From: Actinocorallia herbida
Lineage (GTDB): Bacteria; Actinomycetota; Actinomycetes; Streptosporangiales; Streptosporangiaceae
Direction: 5' to 3'
Length of the DNA stretch: 64,000 nucleotides
Assembly: GCF_003751225.1 (NCBI RefSeq)
Contig: NZ_RJKE01000001.1
Span: 3,720,001-3,784,000 of the forward strand
Under the pieces are notes generated by a model, which was given only the letters and a program-made list of their open reading frames with translations, was not told the DNA's origin and did no database searches. Shown in pieces: positions 34,062 through 41,902 of the stretch. The position numbers were made by a program, and so were the translations under genes. How positions within the stretch are numbered: position 1 is the first letter of the stretch; each line of letters opens with the position of its first letter.

Positions 34062-34634
34062 ATGAGCGGATCGAGCGGAGACCGGGCGGGGCCGTCCACC
34101 CGCGACAGGCTCCTGGACGCGGCGGGCGAGCTCTTCTACCGGGAGGGCGTGGGCGTCGGCGTCGAGGCGCTGTGCCGGGCGGCGGGGGTGTCCAAGCGCT
34201 CGATGTACCAGCTGTTCGACGGTAAGGACGAGGTCATCGCGGCGAGCCTGGCCCGCCGGGCGCCGGACCACCGGCGGGCGCTCCTGCCCGTCGCGGAAGG
34301 ACCGCCGCGCGAACGGATCCTTCACGTCTTCCAGCGCCTCGAAGAGCTGTCCGCAGAGCCGGAGTTCCGCGGCTGCCCGTTCGTCGCCGCCGCCGTCGAG
34401 CTCAAGGACCCGGCGCACCCCGCGAGCACCGTCGCCCGCACCGCCAAGAACGCCCTCACCGCCTTCTTCCGCACCGAGGCGGGCCGCGCGGGCGCCCCCG
34501 ATCCGGACCTTCTCGCCCGCCAGCTCACCCTCGCCTTCGACGGCGCCAACAGCACGGCCGTCATCCAGGCCGCCCCCCTCGACGGCCTGGCCACCGCCAC
34601 CGCGACCGCCCTGCTCCAAGCCGCAGGACTCTGA
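34062..34634 (+). CDS. TetR family regulator of the divergent SDR gene
   Basis: 190 residues. HTH at residues about 33-52 (VGVEALCRAAGVSKRSMYQL). The sequence before ATG 34062 is operator DNA, so the longer in-frame start at 33963 was rejected. Expected to bind the three CCGATCGG palindromes and repress both itself and the SDR gene until an inducer, perhaps a substrate of the SDR, is bound. Confidence 0.92.
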   Translation: MSGSSGDRAGPSTRDRLLDAAGELFYREGVGVGVEALCRAAGVSKRSMYQLFDGKDEVIAASLARRAPDHRRALLPVAEGPPRERILHVFQRLEELSAEPEFRGCPFVAAAVELKDPAHPASTVARTAKNALTAFFRTEAGRAGAPDPDLLARQLTLAFDGANSTAVIQAAPLDGLATATATALLQAAGL

Positions 34635-34840
34635 TCCCGCCCCGGCCGCACTCCACATGGCCGGTCCACCCGCAGCCGGACATCCCGCCGCGTTCCCATC
34701 CCGCCGGAGCGTCCCGTCTCGGCCGCTCCCGTCCGGGACCTCGAGCCTGGACGGGAGCGGTCCCGGTCCGGCCGACCGTCACCGTCGCCGCGGTGCCCGC
34801 TCCGCACCGCCCCGCCTTCGTGACCACGGGTCCGCCGGGA

Positions 34841-36124
34841 TCAGGGGCGTGGGTTCGGGTCGTCTTGGGGGTGGTCGGCGAGGAGGGTGGCCAGGCGGGT
34901 GTGGAGGGAGTCGGGGGCCGGGTCGGAGATGGCGGGGGCGTCGGAGGTGCGGCGGCGCTGGGGGAGACCGCTGGCGGCCTTGCCGACGACGTGGGGGCGC
35001 TCGGGGCCGACGGGGGCGCGAAGGGCGCGCGGTTCGGGGCGCTGGGGCGTGACGGGGGCGGTCACCAGGCTGTCGGGGATGCGCACGACGGCGCGCAGGC
35101 CGCCGTGGGAGGCGCGTTCGAGGCGGACGCCGAGGCCGAACCGGCGGGCATAGGTGCCGACGACGGCGAGGCCGAGCCTGGGCAGCGGGCCGAGCGCCGT
35201 CAGGGAGGCCGCGCGGGCACCGGAGGCGATCTCGCCGAAGCGGGCCAGGGCGACGTCGTCCATGCCCATGCCCGAGTCCTCGATCCGGACCGCGTACCCG
35301 CCGTCGGCCCGCTCGACCGCCGCGCGCACCGCGACGCTCCCCGGCGACGACTGCGCGGCGTTGGCGAGCAGCTCGGCGAACGCGTGGACCAGCGGCTCGA
35401 TGACCCGGGGCCGGGCCGCGACGTCCTGGCCGCCCACCACCTCCAGCCGCCCGCCGGTCACGACGCGCCCGGCCGCCGCCGCCAGCACGTCGCCGAGGGC
35501 CAGGGGGCGAGGCCAGTTCCGTCCGGCGCGCCCGCCGCTCAGCACCACGAGGCTCTGCGCGAGCCGCGTGAGCTGGGCGGCCTGCCCGGCGATCCGCGTG
35601 CACTCCTCCAACAGGTCGGGCCGCTCCCTGACCCGCGTCGCGAGCCGGTCCACCGACTCGCGGACGCGCAGCACCCCGGCCTGGGTGCGCTGCGCCACCG
35701 ACACGACCATGCCCTCCATCGCCCGTGCCGCCTCGGCGCGCGCGGTCTCGGTGCGGGAGAACGCGGCGTCGTAGACGGCGGCGGTCTGCTCCGCCCAGGA
35801 CGACGAGGCCGGGACGTCGGGGCGGCGCGCGGCGACCGACACGTCCCAGGCGAGCGTGTGCAGCAGCTCTCCGAACTCCGTGTGCTGCCGCTCCGCCGTG
35901 CCGCGGGCGTCGCGCAGGTCTCGTTCCAGCCCGAGCACGCGGGCGCGGGAGCGGCGCAGGGCCTCGGCGAGCACCAGGACGGCCGCGGCGCAGAGCGCGC
36001 CCGCGGCCAGCGCGGCGGTCGGCGGGCGGGCGGCCGTCAGGAACACCAGGATCGCGACGGGCGCCGCGACCACCGCGGTGGTCAGCACGGGCCACAGGGG
36101 CGAGGGACGCGCAGCTTCTTCCAT
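34841..36124 (-). CDS. Histidine-kinase-like ATPase with two membrane helices, degenerate dimerisation domain
   Basis: 427 residues from ATG 36124 (GGAAG upstream); a start at 36208 would add 28 Arg/Pro-rich residues. Two hydrophobic helices near residues 10-55 enclose almost no external domain. The HATPase_c domain shows the N box ELLANAAQSS and G box IEDSGMGMD. The dimerisation helices contain no obvious phospho-acceptor His where related nitrate-sensor-like kinases have LDHLATR; here GQAAQLTRLAQ. The C-terminal 80 residues are Pro/Arg-rich. Such ATPases often sit in operons with roadblock/DUF742/GTPase genes, absent here. It may be a kinase pseudo-enzyme or anti-sigma-like ATPase. Confidence 0.82.
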   Translation of the reverse strand: MEEAARPSPLWPVLTTAVVAAPVAILVFLTAARPPTAALAAGALCAAAVLVLAEALRRSRARVLGLERDLRDARGTAERQHTEFGELLHTLAWDVSVAARRPDVPASSSWAEQTAAVYDAAFSRTETARAEAARAMEGMVVSVAQRTQAGVLRVRESVDRLATRVRERPDLLEECTRIAGQAAQLTRLAQSLVVLSGGRAGRNWPRPLALGDVLAAAAGRVVTGGRLEVVGGQDVAARPRVIEPLVHAFAELLANAAQSSPGSVAVRAAVERADGGYAVRIEDSGMGMDDVALARFGEIASGARAASLTALGPLPRLGLAVVGTYARRFGLGVRLERASHGGLRAVVRIPDSLVTAPVTPQRPEPRALRAPVGPERPHVVGKAASGLPQRRRTSDAPAISDPAPDSLHTRLATLLADHPQDDPNPRP

Positions 36125-36681
36125 GATCTGCTTCCGGGTCCGGGGCACCGCGTCCGGGCCTCGGCCGCCGGGACCCCGGGCGCTGCGCCTGTCGGGCACA
36201 TCGGGCACGCATGGTCAACCTGGCGGTGTCGGCCGAACTCGTCATCGCCACCCCGCTGCGCGGGAACCGAGACCCCAAACTACGCCAGGAGAATCCCGCG
36301 GGCCACCCACCACGAGAATCCCACCGAAAGATGTGATCTCGCGTTAATCCTGCGATACCTCAGTTGTGCGGACACACCATGTTCCAGGTGAAATGCCGTG
36401 TCTGCTGGGATGGGAGCGTACACGTCCGCGCCTATTACGGTCTGTCGTTTCCTTCAGATGCCTGGGCTATTAGTCCTTTTAATGTGGTATTGGAGCGATT
36501 TGTACCAGGATCGGAGTCGGCAAACGCGACAACGTGAGAGCGGCCACAATCCAGGTTCGGGCGATCGTCATGGCCGGGCGAGGCCGCGCCCGGGATTCCG
36601 GCGCGCCGGGCCCTCCGACGGACGGGCCGGGCGGCTACCGTGCGTCGGGGAAGATCCGGATGGGCGATCATGGGGTGGGCG
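36125..36681. other. Intergenic region, relatively A/T-rich in the middle
   Basis: A span of about 550 bases between the kinase-like gene and the MBL-fold gene. The part at 36340-36530 is less GC-rich than the rest and probably holds divergent promoters. No open frame here has a credible RBS or composition, and I see no clear terminator, riboswitch or repeat. Confidence 0.55.
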
Positions 36682-37437
36682 ATGAGCGGCGAACGGGTAC
36701 CGGTACAGGTCTTCGGCGGGCCGACGGCACTGATCGAATACGGCGGGCTGCGCTTCGTCACCGATCCGACGTTCGACGAGCCCGGCGAGTACCCGCTCGG
36801 CCCCGGACTCGTCCTCACCAAGCTGGAGCCGCCGACGGCGGGCCCCGACGACCTCGGCCGCGTCGACGTGGTCCTCCTCTCCCACGACCAGCACCCGGAC
36901 AACCTCGACAACGCCGGCCGCGCGTTCCTCGGCCGGGTCCCCCTCGTCCTCACCACCCCCACCGGCGCGGCCCGGCTCGGCGGTGCGGTCCGGGGCCTCG
37001 AACCGTGGACGGAAGTGGTCCTGGACCGGCCGGACGGCGGCACCGTCACCATCACCGCGGTGCCCGCCCTGCACGGGCCGGAGGGCGCCGGCGTGCTGGA
37101 GATCTCCGGCGAGGTCACCGGCTTCGTGCTCACCGGCGAGGGACTGCCCGTGGTCTACGTCAGTGGTGACAACGCCTCCCTCGACCTCGTCCGCCAGATC
37201 GCCGTACGAGTCGGCCCCGTCGACACCGCCGTGCTGTTCGCCGGGGCCGCCCGGACGCCGTTCTTCGACGGCAGGCCCGTCACCCTCGACAGCGCCTCGG
37301 CCGCGGAGGCCGCCCGGATCCTCGCGGCCCGCCGCGTCGTACCCGTCCACGTCGACGGCTGGGGGCACTTCACCGAGGACCGGGAGACGCTCGTCAAGGC
37401 GTTCACCGAAGCAGGGCTGGCCGACCGCCTCTCCTGA
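36682..37437 (+). CDS. MBL-fold metallohydrolase
   Basis: 251 residues. Metallo-beta-lactamase fold: VVLLSHDQHPDNLDNAGRAF gives the HxxHxDN metal site, VPALHGPEGAG the next His, VYVSGDNASLD the bridging Asp, and VPVHVDGWGHF the last His. Start ATG at 36682; 36670 is possible. Related proteins act on lactones, phosphodiesters or N-acyl groups. No neighbour suggests a substrate. Confidence 0.85.
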   Translation: MSGERVPVQVFGGPTALIEYGGLRFVTDPTFDEPGEYPLGPGLVLTKLEPPTAGPDDLGRVDVVLLSHDQHPDNLDNAGRAFLGRVPLVLTTPTGAARLGGAVRGLEPWTEVVLDRPDGGTVTITAVPALHGPEGAGVLEISGEVTGFVLTGEGLPVVYVSGDNASLDLVRQIAVRVGPVDTAVLFAGAARTPFFDGRPVTLDSASAAEAARILAARRVVPVHVDGWGHFTEDRETLVKAFTEAGLADRLS

Positions 37438-37540
37438 GCGCCCTCCCCCCGGCACTCCGCCGTCCCTGCGACCGGCGGCCCCGGGCGACCTCGTGTTCGC
37501 CAAGCCCTCGCGGCGCCTGACACGGATCCGAGCGCACGCA

Positions 37541-37733
37541 GGAGATCGGAGGCAGGCGGCCAAGACCGACTCGCGGCGTAGGAGCGGGTCGGTGTGTGCG
37601 CGTGGGAGATCGGACGGCAGACGGTCAAGGCCGCTCGCGGCGCATGAGTACGGGTCGGAGAGCGGGCAGGAGAGCGAACGGTGGGCGGCCGAGGCCGACC
37701 GGCGGCGCCTGCGTACCGGTCCGAGTGCCGCTG
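37541..37733 (+). repeat. Degenerate ~64-bp tandem direct repeat, three copies
   Basis: Units at 37541-37604, 37605-37668 and 37669-37733 each open GGAGA[T/G]CG and share a GGCGGYCRAGRCCG core, then CGGCG and GGGTCGG-like blocks. A decayed fourth copy may precede them (about 37477-37540). They fill the gap of about 300 bases between the MBL-fold gene and the next convergent gene. No coding frame is supported. Confidence 0.75.
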
Positions 37734-37737
37734 AACG

Positions 37738-38535
37738 CTAGGCCGGTGGTCGGAAGGAGCCGATGACTTCGACCGGGCCGAGGAGGTGCGCGTTGAGCGC
37801 GGGCAGGTCTTCGGCCGGGATCCACAGTTCGAGATGCCCGGACCCGCCCGCCTGGCGCGTCGGATAGCGCCGCGCGAAGTCCGTGGCCACCCGGAACCGG
37901 GTGACATGGCCCTCGCCCGAGGCGTCCACGTTCCAGTCGCGGGCGATCTCCGCCGCGTACTCCTCGCGGAGCACGGGGTAGAAGATCGGCTGGTCCGCCA
38001 GACGCGGCGGCCACTCCCGCATCCCGGAAGCGCGCAGCAGTTCAAGCTCGGCGGGGCCGACCGGACGCCACAGGGTGGTGCCGCCGTCGGCGTCCTCCTC
38101 CCGGCCCCGGTGGACCTCCGCGAGGAGCGCGCGCAGGTGGGGGTCGGCGGGCGCCGGGCCATCGATCCGGTCGGCGAAGACCGCGACCGCGGAGCCCTTG
38201 CCGTCGAGCGCCTCCCGGAGCAGCCGCCACGCCCACAGGTTCGGATGCCGGAGCGCGGTGCACGCCTCGGCCGGGGCCAGTAGCTCGATCGCCCGGTCCA
38301 GCTCGGCGGTGCTCAACGGCAGCGCGGCGCCCCCCGCCCGGTACCCCGTGACGGTCGCCAGGATGGCCGCCGGCAATGGACCCTCGCCCTCGAGGTTCAC
38401 CCGGACGACCTCGAGCCGCCCGTCGGCCTCGTGCACGAGGCCGTGCGCCGCGGGTCGCCGCCAGCCTCCCAGCGCCGCCTCGAACTCCGCCCGCTTGGCG
38501 TGGACCTCCTCGGCCGTCACCCACTCTTCGCTCAT
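37738..38535 (-). CDS. Hypothetical protein with an ADP-ribosylation/crystallin J1-associated C-terminal domain
   Basis: 265 residues. The C-terminal half (TLWRPVGPAELELLRASGMR, then FYPVLREEYAAEIARDWNV, ending LELWIPAEDLPALNAHL) matches a widespread uncharacterised domain often labelled ADP-ribosylation/crystallin J1; I see no catalytic ADP-ribosylhydrolase motif. The N-terminal half contains helix-rich sequence (TAELDRAIELLAPAEACTAL) that may be a separate domain. Clear ATG start. Function unknown. Confidence 0.8.
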   Translation of the reverse strand: MSEEWVTAEEVHAKRAEFEAALGGWRRPAAHGLVHEADGRLEVVRVNLEGEGPLPAAILATVTGYRAGGAALPLSTAELDRAIELLAPAEACTALRHPNLWAWRLLREALDGKGSAVAVFADRIDGPAPADPHLRALLAEVHRGREEDADGGTTLWRPVGPAELELLRASGMREWPPRLADQPIFYPVLREEYAAEIARDWNVDASGEGHVTRFRVATDFARRYPTRQAGGSGHLELWIPAEDLPALNAHLLGPVEVIGSFRPPA

Positions 38536-38737
38536 GGCCCCATGATCTCATCGCCCGTGGGCAGCTCAGAAACGGTTTTCCAGCGCTGATAGTTCCCAAA
38601 ACCGGTTATAAGCGGAGGGAACTATCTGGTTTACTCGGCGTCGTGAACGACGCGGTGCCCTTGGCGCAGACCCTGAACGCGCCGTCGCTTCGGCGGTCCG
38701 CCGGGGTGATGGCCGCCGTACCCGTGGCGGGTGCGGC

Positions 38738-39481
38738 ATGACCGGCGGCGATCACGGCCCCGCCTGGCGCACGATTCCGGCCCTCGCCGCGGGGCTGCTC
38801 GCCACGATGATCGGGGCGCTCGCCGTCCTGCTCCTGCCCCTGCGCGGAGAGCGGCGACGCCGGGCCGTGGACGCGATCCTGCGGACCTGGGCCCGCTTCT
38901 GGTGCCTGGCCACGGGCGCGCGCATCACCGTCGACGGCCTGGAGCGGCTGGAGCGTTCCGCCACCTATGTGGTGGTCTCCAATCACACCTCCAACCTCGA
39001 CCCGATGATCCACCTCGCCGTCTTCGGCGGCGGCCTGCGCATCCTCGCCAAGCGCGAGCTGTTCCGGGTGCCGCTCCTCGGCCCCGCGATGCGCGCGGCC
39101 GGCCTCGTCGAGGTGGACCGCCGCAACGCGGACCAGGGCTCCATCAACCGCGGCGTCGCCGAAGCCTTCGCCGCGGGCAGCTCCCTCCTCGTCTACCCCG
39201 AAGGCACCTTCTCCTACGAAACGGGCATGCGCCCCTTCAAGTCCGGCGCCTTCATGATCGCCATAGCCCACGGCGTCCCCATCCTCCCCGTCACCCTCCG
39301 CGGCGTGGATACCGTCTGGCCCGCCCACCGCCTCCGCATCCGCCGCGCCGAAGTCCACATCACCATCGGCACCCCCCTCCCCACCAGGCACCTCACCCCC
39401 CAGGACGCCCCGGCCCTCACCTCCGTGGCCCGCACCGCCATCACCGAAGCCCTGACGACCCCCCTCCCGAACGGCCACTGA
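38738..39481 (+). CDS. 1-acyl-glycerol-3-phosphate acyltransferase (PlsC-like)
   Basis: 247 residues. An N-terminal hydrophobic helix (ALAAGLLATMIGALAVLLLP) is followed by the HX4D acyltransferase motif NHTSNLD (near residue 82), FRVPLLGPAMRAAGLVEVDR, the YPEGTFS block and VPILPVTLRG. Transfers an acyl chain to lysophosphatidate at the membrane. Length matches the family. It stands alone, with no phospholipid genes beside it. Confidence 0.92.
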   Translation: MTGGDHGPAWRTIPALAAGLLATMIGALAVLLLPLRGERRRRAVDAILRTWARFWCLATGARITVDGLERLERSATYVVVSNHTSNLDPMIHLAVFGGGLRILAKRELFRVPLLGPAMRAAGLVEVDRRNADQGSINRGVAEAFAAGSSLLVYPEGTFSYETGMRPFKSGAFMIAIAHGVPILPVTLRGVDTVWPAHRLRIRRAEVHITIGTPLPTRHLTPQDAPALTSVARTAITEALTTPLPNGH

Positions 39482-39681
39482 CCTCCTTTTTCAGGTCCGG
39501 CCCAGGCCACGGGAAGGGGGCCTCGGCCGGACCTGAGCGCGCCGGTGATCGCCTGTCCGCTCGCGGAGTCCCGCAGCCGCAAGACGCAAGATCGAGCCTC
39601 CGACTCGGCGGGCACCATGACACGGCCCGGCTCGATCCCTCTCCGGCACACGCTCAGCTGCGCGGCACCGCACGGTCCGCT

Positions 39682-41312
39682 TCAGCCGTCCGGGAGGTCT
39701 CGGATCGCGCCGGTGGAGGCGGATCGGGCGAAGGCGGCGTAGGCGCGGAGGGCCTTGGAGAGGGGGCGGCGGGATCTCGGGCGGTGGCCGGTGGTGGATT
39801 CGAGAAGGGCGCGGCGGGTGGTGAGGGTCCCCTCTGGGACGTCCAGGGTGATCGTGCGGGCGGGGACGTCGATGGTGATGGTGCCGTCGTCGGCGACCAG
39901 GGCGAGGGGGCCGCCCGCGGCGGCTTCGGGGGAGACGTGGCCGACGGAGAGGCCGGAGCCGCCTCCGGAGAAGCGGCCGTCGGTGAGGATCGCGCAGGAG
40001 CCGGCCAGGCCCCGGCCCTTGAGATGAGCGGCCGGGTGGAGCATCTCCTGCATGCCGGGACCGCGGCGCAGGCCCTCGTAGCGGATGACCGGGACGGTGC
40101 CGGGCGCGACGCGGCCCGACAGGATCGCCTCGGTGGCCTCCTCCTGTGACTCGGTGACGATCGCCGTCCCGGTGAGGACCTCCACGCCGACAGGGACCCC
40201 GGCGGACTTGACGACCGCGCCGTCGGGGGAGAGCCCGCCGCGCAGGATCGCGAGACCGCCGTCGGTGGAGTAGGCGTGGGGGCGTTCCGGATAAAGCCGC
40301 TCGAGGCGTCGACGTCGAGGGACTCTCGGCGGCGGACCGGGAGAACGCCTCCGAGGAGCGGACGCCCCCGGGAGCGGCGTGGAAGAAGGTCGACGGCCCG
40401 AGCCGGAGGGGAGTCCCCCGGACCCCCACTCCGTGAGCCACTCCCTCAGCGACCCGGAGCGGACGGTGTGAACGTCCTCGTCCAGCAGCCCCGCCCTGTG
40501 CAGCTCGCCGAGCAGTGCGGGGATGCCGCCCGCCCGGTGCACGTCCTCGATCAGGTAGGGACCGTTCGGGGCGACCTCGCACAGGTAGGGCACGAGGTGG
40601 GAGCGGGCCTCGATGTCGGTGAGCGAGTATGTCGGTGCGCGAGTAGTCGAGTTCCGCCTCGTGCGCGGCGGCCGGCAGGTGCAGCACGGTGTCGGTCGGG
40701 CCGCCCATCGCCAGATCGAGCGTCATCGCGTTGTCGAACGCCGCACGGGAGGCGATCGAGCGGGGCAGCACGCTCGCGTCGTCGTCCTCGTAGTGGCGCC
40801 GGGTCAGCGCGACGGCCGTCCGCCCGGCCTCCTCGTACGGGGCCCGGCGCGCGGTGGCGGGTGGCCAGGACCGTCCCGTTGCCGGGCAGCGCGAGGCCGA
40901 GCGCCTCCACCGGGCAGTTCATCGAGTCGGCGGTGAACATGCCGGCGCACGAGCCGCACGTCGGGCAGGCGTTCGCCTCGACCGCGGCGAGGTCGGCGTC
41001 GGAGACCGCGGTGTCGGCGGCGTCGGCCATCGTGGTGACCGGCTCCAGGCGGGTGCGCACGATCCCGTCGGTGAGGACGGCGCGCCCGCCCTCCATCGGG
41101 CCGCCGGACACGCACACCGTGGGGATGTTCAGGCGGAGGGCCGCCATGAGAATCCCGGGCGTGATCTTGTCGCAATTGGAGACGCACACCAGCACGTCGG
41201 CCCCGTGCGCCTGGACCATGTACTCGACGGAGCCGGCGAAGAGCTCGCGGGACGGCAGGGAGTACAGCGTCCCCTCATGGCCCATCGCGATGCCGTCGTC
41301 GACCGCGGTTAC
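39682..41312 (-). pseudogene. ilvD: Decayed dihydroxy-acid dehydratase (ilvD)
   Basis: IlvD homology runs from [20 protein letters not shown] (near 41312) to the C-terminal [19 protein letters not shown] (near 39700), but in pieces spread over three frames. Shifts fall near 40860, 40625 (a 16-bp duplication), 40400, 40340 and 40290. The diagnostic [20 protein letters not shown] and [10 protein letters not shown] motifs survive. About 100 N-terminal residues of an intact IlvD are missing, with no match upstream. The damage is confined to this gene, which argues for a real pseudogene over general sequence error. It should not encode an active branched-chain amino acid enzyme. Confidence 0.88.
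40613..40644 (-). repeat. 16-bp tandem duplication inside the ilvD pseudogene
   Basis: ATGTCGGTGAGCGAGT is followed directly by ATGTCGGTGCGCGAGT (one mismatch). Removing one copy restores the reading frame across the [20 protein letters not shown] region, so this duplication is one of the frame-breaking lesions. Confidence 0.9.
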
Positions 41313-41736
41313 ACGCCCCAGCCCGAGTCGACCGACGCCTCCGCGGACGCCGCCCCCGCTGCGGCCTGCTGCGCTTCGAGCACCACCGCCCGGCCCCCGC
41401 AGACCACCCCGATCTCCACCGGGTACCCCTGGCGGCCCGCCTCCCAAGGCCGCTCCCCGCTCCCCGAGACCGCACCCCGCACACGTACGGCCGGTGCCGG
41501 GGCACCGCTCTCCGCTGCGCCGCACACCGACAGAGGGCCGGCACCTCCTGTACGTTCGCCGCCGCTGCGGCATTTCTGGTGACCGGGTCGCGTCCTCTGG
41601 ACGGCTGGGGTGGCGGTGCCGGAAAACCTGTTGAGGGGGTGGGCGGGGCGTGCGTAGGGTCGGGGGCCGTGAAACCGGGTGGAGATCCGGGCCGGGGGCG
41701 GAAGTTTTTCGGTGATCTGGATGTTCACCTGGGAGT

Positions 41737-41757
41737 CGAACCGTTCGCTGCGGTTCG
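41737..41757 (+). promoter_or_regulatory. Hairpin in the efflux-gene leader, upstream of the short ORF
   Basis: CGAACCG and CGGTTCG (7-bp perfect arms) around TTCGCTG. Could take part in alternative folding with the downstream terminator. The promoter itself was not identified. Confidence 0.5.
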
Positions 41758-41775
41758 GCGACGGGGGAGGGCACC

Positions 41776-41805
41776 ATGGCGGGAAACCGACAAAGCGCTC
41801 GCTAA
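41776..41805 (+). CDS. Putative 9-residue leader peptide upstream of the efflux gene
   Basis: ATG at 41776 opens MAGNRQSAR followed by TAA at 41803-41805. GGGGGAGGG ends 5 nt before the ATG, a much better RBS than that of the efflux gene itself. A Rho-independent terminator starts 8 nt after the stop. This layout (short ORF, terminator, drug-efflux gene) is the known arrangement for ribosome-stalling attenuation of antibiotic-resistance genes. Too short for statistical gene tests; the inference rests on RBS and position. Confidence 0.6.
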   Translation: MAGNRQSAR

Positions 41806-41813
41806 GCCTCGTT

Positions 41814-41837
41814 CGGGCCGGTTTTCGGCCCGTTTTT
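41814..41837 (+). terminator. Rho-independent terminator / attenuator before the efflux gene
   Basis: CGGGCCG-GTTTT-CGGCCCG followed by TTTTT: a hairpin plus T tract, rare in such GC-rich DNA. It lies 66 nt upstream of the efflux start. The nearest gene upstream on this strand (plsC, ending 39481) is over 2 kb away, so it probably acts on the efflux mRNA leader. Confidence 0.8.
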
Positions 41838-41902
41838 GTGTTCGGGCGGGTGCACCGCCTCCGGAACAGCCGCACGCGAGATGAGAAAGGCCACGTACGA
41901 CT

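Noticed and set aside
36398-36685. 95-codon frame in the kinase/MBL gap
   Set aside because: No RBS, composition unlike neighbours, and it ends in the next gene's leader.
37541-37733. CRISPR array
   Set aside because: Units are long, degenerate and contiguous, without constant repeats and unique spacers, and no cas genes are near.
41312-41902. Missing N-terminus of ilvD in the gap before the efflux gene
   Set aside because: No frame on the minus strand shows the expected N-terminal IlvD sequence.
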